From the NCBI RefSeq assembly GCF_008329985.2, contig NZ_CP038437.2, forward strand, positions 3,162,001-3,226,000: a stretch of 64,000 nucleotides of DNA, in the 5' to 3' direction. Position 1 is the first letter of the stretch; the number at the start of each line of letters is the position of its first letter. This document shows, one piece after another, positions 8,871-17,626 of the stretch. Below the pieces are notes generated by a model, which made no database searches, was not told the origin of the DNA, and worked only from the letters and a program-made list of their open reading frames with translations. The DNA is from Halomonas binhaiensis (lineage in GTDB: Bacteria > Pseudomonadota > Gammaproteobacteria > Pseudomonadales > Halomonadaceae). Both the position numbers and the translations under genes were made by a program.

Positions 8871-10514
8871 TCAGGAAGGATAATCAGCCGCTTCATGATA
8901 GCGACACACAAAAGCCCGGCAGGCTCCACAATACACCCAGGCGTCAGGTGTCCCCGTGGTAGGGGCACGCAACTGTCGTTGACCACAATTCGGGCAGGGG
9001 GTTGGCAAGCAAGGGCCTTCTGGTAGCTCATGCAAGGAGTTACTGGGTTCATCGATGGCCAATCTGGCACTACCAGAGAAGGTATCAACAAAGCGATATT
9101 CCCTTATATGGCTGCCATCGCCTTCATGACCGCTTGCACTGATTTCGTCCTGATCGAGCCAACCTCCCCGCGACAAGCCACGCAAGCAATTTCTCCCTGC
9201 ATGCTTGGCTTCATAGAGTGCTCGGTCAACACGTAGCATTGCCATCTCCAGCTCTTCTGCTTCATCGAGCCAGATAGCCCCCATGCTGACAGTCACCCGG
9301 AGTGCCCTATCGCCAACCTGCATGGTCATCGATTCGACATTGCTCCTCAAGCGCTCAAGAATCTCGCGGGCATCAACCAGTTGGACATCCACCAGCATGA
9401 CCACGAACTCTTCTCCACCAATACGCGCGATCAGATCATAAGGTCTGAGGCTCATACGACAGGTTTCCGAGAAAGACTGCAGCACCTTGTCGCCAGCGGC
9501 ATGGCCATAGCAATCATTGAGCGCCTTGAAATGATCCAGATCGAGCATGGCCAGCACCACATGCTGTCCATGACGCATGGCCTGAGCTGCAGCGGCTTCC
9601 GCTGCATCATGAAAGGCACGCCGATTCATCACCCCAGTCAGCGCATCGGTACTTACCAGTTTCTCAATCTGGCTCTCGTGCAGCTTGCGCTCCGTGATAT
9701 CCAGCAGCAGGCCATCCCATGCAACAGCGCCATCAGCAACGTGCTGGGGCACTCCTCGTGCTTCAAACCAACACAGACTACTACCAGAATCGATGCACAT
9801 TTCAAGCCGCCAAGGAGACATGGTAGACCCGGATTGAGCCAATTCGATGGACAGCTTTAGGCGCTGCTCCTCACTCATGCGGTTCAGCAATACGTCCGCA
9901 TCTTTCCTTACTTCATCGGCGCACAGCAAAGTCTGCTCTTCAAAACCCGGCCCAAGGTAGTCGAAGGACAGAGCACCTTCGTGAGCTTGGCGCAAGCGAA
10001 AGACAATCCCTGGGATACGAGCCACATAGGATTCAATATCCTCTCGAGTGCTAATATTTTCAGGAGTTTCATTGTTCTCATGCAGGTACCGTTCAGCGAG
10101 GACCTGAGAGAATACTTCCGAGATGTCATGCAGCATGACCAGACAAGCAAGACCGGCATCATAAAACGGTTGCACCACCACACTCATCTGGCACATACCG
10201 CCACCTCCTGTACGGCAGGTGACCAGTCCTTGCCAGGCGGAACCTTGACTGATGCAATCACGAATCGCCCGAGCGAACACCGGCGCCTCACCTTGCGCGG
10301 CAATCACTTCCGGGGATTTTTCCAGTAATAGCTGATCCGACAATGCCAGACACGACATTGCCTGAGGGTTGGTACAACGGATGAGTCCTTGATGATCAAC
10401 GCCAAGCAACACACCTGGGAAGTGCTGAAACAGCATTTTCACAGTCGCTTGAGCACATTCTTTTTCTTGCTGACGTCGATGTTCCCCTAATCCCAACATG
10501 CCCTGAAGCCACAT
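8871..10514 (-). CDS. PAS-GGDEF diguanylate cyclase with C-terminal zinc-ribbon-like tail
   Basis: 547 residues. One or two PAS-type sensory segments occupy the N-terminal 290 residues (for example FQHFPGVLLGVDHQGLIRC). The GGDEF domain follows, with the intact active-site motif GGEEF at about 366-370 and an I-site RPYD at 357-360, so it should make c-di-GMP and be feedback inhibited. Unusually, about 45 residues after the cyclase contain C507-x2-C510 and C529-x2-C532 plus C537 and H540, which looks like a zinc ribbon. The frame opens at a TTG (10541), but AGGGAG lies 6 nt before ATG 10514. No transmembrane segment, so cytoplasmic. Confidence 0.88.
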   Translation of the reverse strand: MWLQGMLGLGEHRRQQEKECAQATVKMLFQHFPGVLLGVDHQGLIRCTNPQAMSCLALSDQLLLEKSPEVIAAQGEAPVFARAIRDCISQGSAWQGLVTCRTGGGGMCQMSVVVQPFYDAGLACLVMLHDISEVFSQVLAERYLHENNETPENISTREDIESYVARIPGIVFRLRQAHEGALSFDYLGPGFEEQTLLCADEVRKDADVLLNRMSEEQRLKLSIELAQSGSTMSPWRLEMCIDSGSSLCWFEARGVPQHVADGAVAWDGLLLDITERKLHESQIEKLVSTDALTGVMNRRAFHDAAEAAAAQAMRHGQHVVLAMLDLDHFKALNDCYGHAAGDKVLQSFSETCRMSLRPYDLIARIGGEEFVVMLVDVQLVDAREILERLRSNVESMTMQVGDRALRVTVSMGAIWLDEAEELEMAMLRVDRALYEAKHAGRNCLRGLSRGGWLDQDEISASGHEGDGSHIREYRFVDTFSGSARLAIDEPSNSLHELPEGPCLPTPCPNCGQRQLRAPTTGTPDAWVYCGACRAFVCRYHEAADYPS

Positions 10515-10726
10515 GAGAGGCTCCCTGCACAATCTGCGCAACTAGTGTTTATGGTTATTGTGTATACCTAGCTTAGGACACGCCATGGCGACTCGCTCAG
10601 ACAGCTTCCTCATTTCCATGATCTAGGTTCAACGAGGAGCTAACGCTTGAAGAGGACATGGCGTGACAAGCTCTCTGATAGGCCCAATTTGCCTGACTTG
10701 GTTTTTCAGACTTGGAGGTTTCAGAA

Positions 10727-11404
10727 TCAGCTTTTTTCCTTCGGACTCAGTCGCTCACTCATCCAGGCACCTATGTCAGCGATCTGCTGGGGGCATACTG
10801 CATGAGCCATGGGATACTGGCGGTAGCTGGCGCCATAGCCCAATTGCTGCAGCTTCGCATGAGCCTCACGTCCAAGGGACTCGGGTACAACTGGGTCCAT
10901 ACTGCCATGATGCACCTCAATGGGCAGGCTCCGATTGGCCTCGTTGAGCACAATGGAATCCACAGTGGCGAAGTAAGTCGACAGTGCCAGCAAGCCTCCC
11001 AGGGGACGTTCGAAGCTCAACGCGGCCTCGTAGGCAACGGCACCACCTTGAGAGAACCCCACCAGCAGAATGCGACGACTATCGATGCCCTCTTCGATCT
11101 GATCGCGAATCACCCCTTGGATACGTTCTGCAGAGCTACGCAGTTGAGCCTCGTCGACCCGACGGTTGAGGTTCATCTCAAGAATGTCATACCAGGCAGG
11201 CATGACCATGCCACCATTGACAGTGACGGGTAGACGCGGAGCATGGGGCAAGATGAAGCGCACCCTGGCGAAGTCCGGGCGTGGAAGCATAGGGACAATG
11301 GGTTCGAAATCCCGACCGTCAGCGCCCAATCCATGCAGGATGATCATGCATGCATCAGCACGACCATCCAGAGGTTCAATGACCAGTTGGTCCTTGTCAC
11401 TCAT
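10727..11404 (-). CDS. Carboxylesterase/phospholipase of the alpha/beta-hydrolase family
   Basis: 225 residues with the compact fold of bacterial carboxylesterase II (EstB/YpfH-like, related to acyl-protein thioesterases). Visible catalytic triad: S118 in GFSQGG, D170 in HHGSMDPVVP and H201 in YPMAHAV; oxyanion region LHGLGADGRDF near residue 24. It hydrolyses short carboxyl esters; the physiological substrate is unknown. No signal peptide. Isolated minus-strand gene; the 212 bp between it and the cyclase gene should hold the latter's promoter. Confidence 0.9.
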   Translation of the reverse strand: MSDKDQLVIEPLDGRADACMIILHGLGADGRDFEPIVPMLPRPDFARVRFILPHAPRLPVTVNGGMVMPAWYDILEMNLNRRVDEAQLRSSAERIQGVIRDQIEEGIDSRRILLVGFSQGGAVAYEAALSFERPLGGLLALSTYFATVDSIVLNEANRSLPIEVHHGSMDPVVPESLGREAHAKLQQLGYGASYRQYPMAHAVCPQQIADIGAWMSERLSPKEKS

Positions 11405-11590
11405 TCTTTTCTCTCTCAGCTAGTGCCATAAAGTGAGATGGCTTCACGTCACGTCTCACATGATCGAAACAACAGTATCAGCATGACAACAACTGCTGTA
11501 TAGCCGGGCCGTACCAATCATCCATACAGGACCATGAAGAAACGAGCCATGAAAAACCAGAAGTCATGGAATCAGAAATCCCAGAAATAC

Positions 11591-11616
11591 AAAAGGCCCG
11601 CCGAAGCGAGCCTTTT
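11591..11616 (-). terminator. Rho-independent terminator of the cold-shock gene
   Basis: An 11-bp stem with one mismatch and loop cgaa (aaaaggcccgc at 11591-11601, gcgagcctttt at 11606-11616). Read on the minus strand it ends in ccttttgtattt. It lies about 90 bp past the stop of the csp gene at 11704. The plus-strand reading also ends in a T-rich stretch, so it may work both ways. Confidence 0.75.
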
Positions 11617-11703
11617 GATTTTCGAGCTATTCCATCAAGCATCGACACATAAGAATTGCTAGAGAAATATCAATCCGCTAGCAGTCGTGCCGATTTATCG
11701 AAT

Positions 11704-11910
11704 TTAGTCGATGAGCTTGATGTTGGAAGCCTGAAGGCCTTTCTTGCCCTGAGTGACGTCGAAGGAGACCTTCTGACCGTCCTGCAGAGACTTGAAGCCG
11801 TCCGCTTGAATCTCGGAGAAGTGAGCGAACAGGTCGTCACCGTTGTCGTCCGGAGAGATGAAACCGAAACCTTTAGCGTCATTGAACCACTTGACTGTAC
11901 CAGTAGCCAT
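11704..11910 (-). CDS. Cold-shock protein, CspA family
   Basis: 68 residues, a single S1-like cold-shock domain that binds single-stranded RNA/DNA. Both RNA-binding motifs are present: RNP1 KGFGFIS and RNP2 LFAHFSE. It is nearly identical to a second copy at 35497-35703; the differences are mostly conservative (for example D12/T12, F15/Y15). About 190 bp upstream contain no gene, consistent with the long leader usual for csp mRNAs. Confidence 0.96.
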   Translation of the reverse strand: MATGTVKWFNDAKGFGFISPDDNGDDLFAHFSEIQADGFKSLQDGQKVSFDVTQGKKGLQASNIKLID

Positions 11911-12102
11911 TTACGAATCCTCGTATCACTTTGAATTGCCGGGAAATACCCGAGTAGCAGTGGGTAAAACAAGAAACCTTTCCCGGGAAACCGATGCAAG
12001 AGCTTCGATGACCACTGAGATGTTCAACTTGCCAACCAACTGCGACCAGCATGCGCTGTCCTGGCGCCTACGTCAACATATTTGCTCATCATGACACAGA
12101 CA

Positions 12103-13800
12103 TTACACTCCTCTCTTGATCCAATCCGCCGCTTTTTCAGCAATCATCAGCGTTGGCGAATTCGTATTTCCAGATACGATGGTCGGCATCACGCTAGCAT
12201 CCACCACTCTCAGCCCACTGACACCATGCACCCGCAAGTGAGAGTCAACCACGGCCATGGGGTCTTCTCTCCCGCCCATGACCGCAGTTCCTACAGGATG
12301 AAAAATCGTGGTGCCAATGTCTCCTGCAACCTTGGCAAGTTCCTCGTCACTCTGAAAATCCGTTCCGGGCTTCATCTCCTGGGGAGAGTAATGTGCGAAT
12401 GCTGCCTGCTGCACAATACGCCGAACCACTCGCAAGGAGTCTGCAGCCACCTTGCGATCTTCCTCCGTTGACAGATAGTTCGGCGCAATTTTCGGACCAT
12501 GGGAAGGATCGGTGCTCTGAATCCGGACCGAGCCCCGGCTGGTAGGGTTGAGATTGCACACACTGGCAGTGATGGCGGGAAAATCATGCAGAGGTTGCCC
12601 GAAGGCTTCCAGGCTCAGGGGTTGGACATGAAATTCCAGGTTGGGCCATGGTTGATCCTCACTGCTACGCGTAAAGATCCCCAGTTGTGAAGGCGCCATG
12701 CTCATGGGCCCTGAACGCTTGACCAGATAGTCCCAGGCAATACGCATTTTGCCCCAGGCAGAGTTGGCCATGGTGTTGAGGGTCTTCGCATCTCTGAGTC
12801 GATAGACGGCACGCAACTGCAGATGATCCTGCAGGTTTTCCCCGACACCGGGAGCCTCCTTGAGCACCGGAATTTGGTACTGCTCAAGCAGCTCCCGAGG
12901 GCCTATTCCGGATAGTTGCAACAAATGGGGCGACCCAATGGCACCCGCGCTCAGCACAACTTCGCGATTGGCACGTACCGCCCTTGCCTTGCCGGCATGG
13001 CGCACACGGACACCAGTGCACCGGGGCTGTTGCTCTCCCTCAGGGGCATCTGCCTCCTTGGTATCTGACTCATCCCTTGATGTCGTCTCAAACAACAGTC
13101 TTTCCACCATGCTGGAATGCCACAACGTCAGGTTGGGTCGTGCCAAAGCACCCCGTAGAAAGGCCTTGGCAGTATTCCAGCGCCAGCCCGAACGCTGATT
13201 GACTTCAAAATAATCGACTCCTTCATTATCACCACGATTGAAGTCGTCCGTGGCCGGTATACCGGCCTGCTGGGCAGCTGCAGCGAAATCATCCAGAACC
13301 TGCCAGGAAAAACGCTGCCGCTCGATACGCCATTCCCCGCCATGGCCATGAAAGCGCTGGTGCTCGACATCACCATCAGCACCGGGATCGAGCCGATAGT
13401 GATCTTCATGGCGCTTGAAATCTTCCAGGCATGCATCCCAGCGCCACGCGGAATCTCCGGTCACTTCTGCCCAATGATCATAGTCACGCGCCTGTCCACG
13501 CATGTAGATCATGCCGTTTATGCTGGAACAGCCACCCAGGGTGCGACCACGTGGGTACAACAGTGAACGACCATTGAGCCCCGATATCGGAATAGTGCGG
13601 AAACGCCAGTCCGTGCGCGGGTTATCGATGCAGTACAAATACCCCACCGGGATATGAATCCAGGGATAATTGTCTCGCCCCCCTGCTTCTATGAGCAGCA
13701 CCGAGACATGAGGATCTTCAGACAGGCGCTTGGCCAACAGGCAACCGGCACTTCCAGCACCGATGATGATGTAGTCGAACCTGGTGGCCGCTTCAGTCAT
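12103..13800 (-). CDS. GMC-family FAD oxidoreductase (choline/alcohol dehydrogenase-like)
   Basis: 565 residues. N-terminal FAD dinucleotide motif DYIIIGAGSAGCLLAKRL; GMC signature 1 around GRTLGGCSSINGMIYMRG; signature 2 GAIGSPHLLQLSGIGP; catalytic His region FHPVGTAVMG near the C-terminus. The family oxidises alcohols (choline, aliphatic alcohols, polyethylene glycol), and substrate cannot be told here. It is not in a betBI context, which argues against naming it betA. ATG 13800 has GGGAG nine bases upstream; the ATG at 13809 is too close to it, and the frame upstream to 13944 has no support. Confidence 0.9.
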   Translation of the reverse strand: MTEAATRFDYIIIGAGSAGCLLAKRLSEDPHVSVLLIEAGGRDNYPWIHIPVGYLYCIDNPRTDWRFRTIPISGLNGRSLLYPRGRTLGGCSSINGMIYMRGQARDYDHWAEVTGDSAWRWDACLEDFKRHEDHYRLDPGADGDVEHQRFHGHGGEWRIERQRFSWQVLDDFAAAAQQAGIPATDDFNRGDNEGVDYFEVNQRSGWRWNTAKAFLRGALARPNLTLWHSSMVERLLFETTSRDESDTKEADAPEGEQQPRCTGVRVRHAGKARAVRANREVVLSAGAIGSPHLLQLSGIGPRELLEQYQIPVLKEAPGVGENLQDHLQLRAVYRLRDAKTLNTMANSAWGKMRIAWDYLVKRSGPMSMAPSQLGIFTRSSEDQPWPNLEFHVQPLSLEAFGQPLHDFPAITASVCNLNPTSRGSVRIQSTDPSHGPKIAPNYLSTEEDRKVAADSLRVVRRIVQQAAFAHYSPQEMKPGTDFQSDEELAKVAGDIGTTIFHPVGTAVMGGREDPMAVVDSHLRVHGVSGLRVVDASVMPTIVSGNTNSPTLMIAEKAADWIKRGV

Positions 13801-14168
13801 CGTGCTCATCTCCCGATGTAGTATCTGACATGGTCTGTTATTTCCATCTCTCCAGACTATATCCCACCTCGGGCGCTGCAATACTGCTAATGTCCAACTC
13901 CTTAGTAGATGAGATACAGCGACACCTGGCACGCCTTCTCTCATTCTCTCGGGTCAACCAAACCAGAGTGCTGAAAATACCTCATCAAAGTAGATACAAA
14001 AAAAGAGTCCCTACCAGAGCTGCGCAGCTACCAGCGAACTCTGAAAGAGACACTTCAATGACAGCAATAGCAGTAACATGATAAAAAACTTACCAACATT
14101 ACCAATATAACACTAGTCAGAAAGTCAACTCTTATCTCACTGCCAATTCATCATTAATTGCTCTATAC
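13801..14168. other. AT-rich gene-free stretch
   Basis: No supported gene. Base composition shifts from GC-rich near 13801 to AT-rich towards 14168. A perfect 12-bp palindrome, agctgcgcagct, lies at about 14020-14031. The left end should hold the promoter of the GMC oxidoreductase gene. Confidence 0.5.
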
Positions 14169-14600
14169 TTAGTTATCATCCAGAGCCTGTGCAATCCAAC
14201 CAGGGAAAAGTACATTGATCTGTGCAATGAGACCTCCCCCACCATTGAGGTTATAATGCTCATCCATATAGTTAGGATTATTTGTCACCAACCAGACCTG
14301 CCCTTCATCATCCTCATAGGCAACAGCCTGCATTGGAAGAACCTCTGCAGTACGAATATTCAATGACAACAGCAGGCCCACAAGCTCACTATTCTGAAAG
14401 AACACACACTCAGCAGGTCTAACTTCCTTCCCTGCAATTCTGGAAACAGCCTGCTGGTCAATTCTATCGTACTGCAGAACTTCTGGATTCTTGTCTATCG
14501 CCTTCAGCAGCCTATCTATCGTCTCCTTTACAGAATAAGGGCTCTTGAATAACCACTTGCTTCCGTCAACAATCTTTTCCAGTTCTTTAGCCACGAGCAT
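14169..14600 (-). CDS. DUF302 family protein
   Basis: 143 residues. The central part matches the pattern of DUF302 (TT1751-like) proteins: KSPYSVKETIDRLLKAID, then RIDQQAV, VRPAECVFFQN, and LPMQAVAYEDDEGQVWLV with NNPNYM. Function of the family is unknown. No signal peptide is evident, although many DUF302 proteins are exported. ATG 14600 sits too close to GGAGA, so GTG 14594 may be the true start. It follows the unknown gene at 14622-15359 by only 21 bp and is very likely cotranscribed with it. AT-rich like its partner and unlike the rest of the window. Confidence 0.7.
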   Translation of the reverse strand: MLVAKELEKIVDGSKWLFKSPYSVKETIDRLLKAIDKNPEVLQYDRIDQQAVSRIAGKEVRPAECVFFQNSELVGLLLSLNIRTAEVLPMQAVAYEDDEGQVWLVTNNPNYMDEHYNLNGGGGLIAQINVLFPGWIAQALDDN

Positions 14601-14621
14601 TCTCCAAATTTATCATAAACA

Positions 14622-15359
14622 TCAAACAACCTTATCAATAAGCTTTGGAACCTCGAGCGAATAATCCACCCAGGGATTTGTGTCCATAAGCTCAGGATGA
14701 GAAATACTTGAATCCTCAAACTGCATGTCAAACTCCTTAGGACCATGAGCAAATGCAAAAATCAAGCCGTGTTCAGGAGACATTAGCGCTGCATGAGGGT
14801 TCAACCCACTATAACTCAATCGAATAGCTTTACCATTAGTGTCTATTTCTGCAATATCAACCCTTACAACAACATCATCTATAGTAAAAAAATGTGTAAA
14901 AGGGCCACCAGAAACCATTGTCATCACTTCATCAATCGCGGTCCCATCATCAGCCACATTATTATGTAACTTGCTAAAACGAGTGAGTGCGTGGTGCTTC
15001 ATTTCCGGCGACATGGCCCGCATATCATAAACTTTTGGATAAGGAGGCATTCCTTTTTGAGTGATCTCCAGGTATCCACCACGGTACATTTGTGGCTCAC
15101 GCCCGGACAGGCGAATTTCTTCCAGTAACTGCCTCCTGTCAAGATAAAACAAAGAGACCAATTCTTTTTGTTCTGCATCCGTCGTAGGACGCACCTTAGA
15201 TTCTTCAAGAATAGAGTAAGCAGCTTCAGGTATCTCTACAGCGCTAATATGTATATGCACTTTTTTCAGTGCTTCATTTGCCTGTTCTATACCATAGACA
15301 CTCTCTTTTCCATCACTGAAATGTAATGCAATTCTTTCTTCTGAGTTTGGGTGTCTCAT
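14622..15359 (-). CDS. Hypothetical protein, first gene of an AT-rich pair
   Basis: 245 residues, soluble, no signal peptide, no motif I can assign. Mixed alpha/beta character: an N-terminal helical part (QLLEEIRLSG), then KVYDMRAMSPEMKHHALTRF and a beta-rich C-terminal half (DDVVVRVDIAEIDTNGKAIR). ATG 15359 is the only sensible start. It precedes the DUF302 gene in the same direction with a 21-bp gap. AT-rich codon use suggests acquisition from elsewhere. Confidence 0.6.
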   Translation of the reverse strand: MRHPNSEERIALHFSDGKESVYGIEQANEALKKVHIHISAVEIPEAAYSILEESKVRPTTDAEQKELVSLFYLDRRQLLEEIRLSGREPQMYRGGYLEITQKGMPPYPKVYDMRAMSPEMKHHALTRFSKLHNNVADDGTAIDEVMTMVSGGPFTHFFTIDDVVVRVDIAEIDTNGKAIRLSYSGLNPHAALMSPEHGLIFAFAHGPKEFDMQFEDSSISHPELMDTNPWVDYSLEVPKLIDKVV

Positions 15360-15991
15360 TTTTTATCGCCTTATTACAACATCAATAAAGTCAAAACAAT
15401 ATTCAATCTAAAACCATTCATCACATCCTAACTATGCCTGCAACACCAAAAACACCTAAGTAGAAAAACGTCTAAACTTTCTTCTTAAACAGGCAATATT
15501 ATGTAGTCAAGATTTTTTTAGAACGGTGATAGGTACCAAAACCAGAAGATCTCAACCAGTTATGGCACAAGCACAATAATTCTTGGCACCAGAATAAAGC
15601 AATGGCCCACCAGCAACCTTATTCCTAACATTAAGTAAGAAAAATCTGAAAACACACCGGAACAAAACTGACTACCAACGCGTGCCAGCATTACTATTCG
15701 AACGACCTTTTAGAACACAAATACCCAACCGTACTCGACAATACCAAAACTGCTGGCATTACACTCAAGTACCTTGTTGACAGATCGGCGCTCGGTGGAT
15801 CCCTGCCATTTATTCTGTCAATGACAAAATTAATCATGAGCTGAGTCGTCCCACGAATCTGAATTGCCAGTACAATCGAGTTATCGTGAGCCGGTAAATC
15901 ACCAACACCAATCGTGACCATGACGACAACGAAGGGCAGACCAAAGGAGTCGGACTGGACATGACCCACGTTGTCTTTCGAGGAGCCCTAC
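15360..15991. other. AT-rich gene-free stretch of about 630 bp
   Basis: A minus-strand open frame of 91 codons (15694-15969) has no recognisable feature and is not called. The right part must carry the promoter of the glutamate-synthase-like gene, the left part that of the AT-rich pair. No long inverted repeat or transposase remnant was seen. Confidence 0.5.
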
Positions 15992-17626
15992 ATGTTCGTA
16001 TTACCCATACGCTTCACCCTCTATACCCTGGCCATTGTCGGCCTGATCGTCAGCCTGATAGGGCTTGGTTTCTCACCATGGTGGTGGTTGGGAGTCGTGA
16101 TATTCGGTGGACTTGTCATCCTCGGCACCTGCGACATCCGGCAACGCAAACGCACGGTAAGCCGCAACTACCCGATTCTTGCCCATATGCGCTACTTTCT
16201 GGAGTCCATTGGTCCGGAGTTCCGTCAGTACTTCATCGAGACCGACACTGACGAAGTGCCCTTTTCCCGGGAACAGCGCAACCTGGTCTACAACCGGGCC
16301 AAGAACAGCGTCGACAAGAAACCGTTTGGCTCTCTGCGAGACATGAATCAGCCAGGTTACGAATGGATGAGTCCATCCTTGACGCCAGCGCATATCAAGG
16401 ACCATGACTTCCGCATCAGGGTAGGCGAAGATCGCGCCAGACCTTATGACGTCAGCGTGGTGAACATCTCGGCGATGAGCTTCGGTGCCCTGTCTCCCAA
16501 CGCCATCAGTGCTCTGAATGAAGGAGCAAAGCGAGGAGGCTTCTATCACACCACAGGGGAAGGTTCGATTTCTCCCTATCACCTGCGTGGTGGTGACCTG
16601 GTCTGGCAACTGGGCTCTGGCTATTTCGGTTGCCGTCGCGAAGATGGTGGCTTTGATCCCGAAAAATTCCGCATCAACGCCCAGCGGGATGAAGTCAAGA
16701 TGATCGAGATCAAGCTGTCCCAAGGAGCCAAGCCTGGCCACGGCGGCATCTTGCCGGCAGCCAAGGTAACTGCGGAAATCGCCGCGACGCGTGGCGTCCC
16801 GATGGGGCATGATGTCGTATCACCATCCTCTCATTCGGAATTTTCCACTCCACGCGAGATGATCGCTTTCATCCAGACCCTGCGAGAGCTTTCTGGCGGC
16901 AAACCCGTCGGGATCAAGTTGGCCATAGGCCATCCCTGGGAATGGTTCGCCATGGTCAAGGCAATGCGAGAGTGCAATGATCATCCGGATTACATCATCG
17001 TCGACGGTGGTCAAGGAGGGACCGGTGCTGCACCGCTGGAATTCATCAACCGACTCGGCATGCCTCTCAACGATGCGCTCAACCTGGTGCATAACACCTT
17101 GGTAGGCGCAGGCTTGCGCAAGCACATCCGCATTGGTGCCAGCGGCAAGATCATCAGCGCCTTCGATGTCTGCCGCACCTTGGCGATGGGAGCGGATTGG
17201 GTCAACATGGCACGTGGTTTCATGTTTTCATTGGGCTGTATCCAGGCCCAGAGCTGCCATAATGACCGCTGTCCAAGTGGCGTGGCCACCCAGGACCCCA
17301 CTCGCGGCAGCCGCCTGGACATCGAGGACAAGGCTGCGCGCGTGTACAACTTCCACACCAATACATTGCATGCCCTGCGCGAACTGCTTGAGGCGGCAGG
17401 TCTGACTCATCCAGGCGAACTAGGCCCGGAGCACATTATCCGTCGACTTGAAGATGGCCATGCCCGCCCCTATATCAGTTTGCTCAACCTGCTTGAACCC
17501 GACGAACTGCTCAATGGTGGAGCCAAGGATCATCCCCTCTACAACGAGTTCTGGGATATCGCCAGCGCCGATCGTTTTGACGCCCCCACCGCCTTGATTC
17601 GTCTGAGGGAGACGAAGCTGAAGTGA
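15992..17626 (+). CDS. Membrane-anchored FMN-binding glutamate synthase-like protein
   Basis: 544 residues. Two N-terminal hydrophobic helices (YTLAIVGLIVSLIGLGF, then WWWLGVVIFGGLVILGT) anchor a cytoplasmic domain equivalent to the central FMN/Fe-S part of GltB. Seen: SAMSFGALSPNAISALNEGA, the glycine-rich VDGGQGGTGAAP, and Cys ligands C416/C422/C427 (C-x5-C-x4-C) as for a [3Fe-4S] cluster. The glutaminase domain and the GltD-like reductase are absent, so it is not a complete glutamate synthase; its reaction is not established. AGGAG at 15981-15985 supports ATG 15992 over the TTG at 15971. The stop overlaps the GTG start of the next gene. Confidence 0.88.
   Translation: MFVLPIRFTLYTLAIVGLIVSLIGLGFSPWWWLGVVIFGGLVILGTCDIRQRKRTVSRNYPILAHMRYFLESIGPEFRQYFIETDTDEVPFSREQRNLVYNRAKNSVDKKPFGSLRDMNQPGYEWMSPSLTPAHIKDHDFRIRVGEDRARPYDVSVVNISAMSFGALSPNAISALNEGAKRGGFYHTTGEGSISPYHLRGGDLVWQLGSGYFGCRREDGGFDPEKFRINAQRDEVKMIEIKLSQGAKPGHGGILPAAKVTAEIAATRGVPMGHDVVSPSSHSEFSTPREMIAFIQTLRELSGGKPVGIKLAIGHPWEWFAMVKAMRECNDHPDYIIVDGGQGGTGAAPLEFINRLGMPLNDALNLVHNTLVGAGLRKHIRIGASGKIISAFDVCRTLAMGADWVNMARGFMFSLGCIQAQSCHNDRCPSGVATQDPTRGSRLDIEDKAARVYNFHTNTLHALRELLEAAGLTHPGELGPEHIIRRLEDGHARPYISLLNLLEPDELLNGGAKDHPLYNEFWDIASADRFDAPTALIRLRETKLK

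Noticed and set aside
15694..15969. 91-codon minus-strand ORF in the AT-rich gap
   Set aside because: No ribosome site, no motif, and it lies in the promoter region of the downstream gene.
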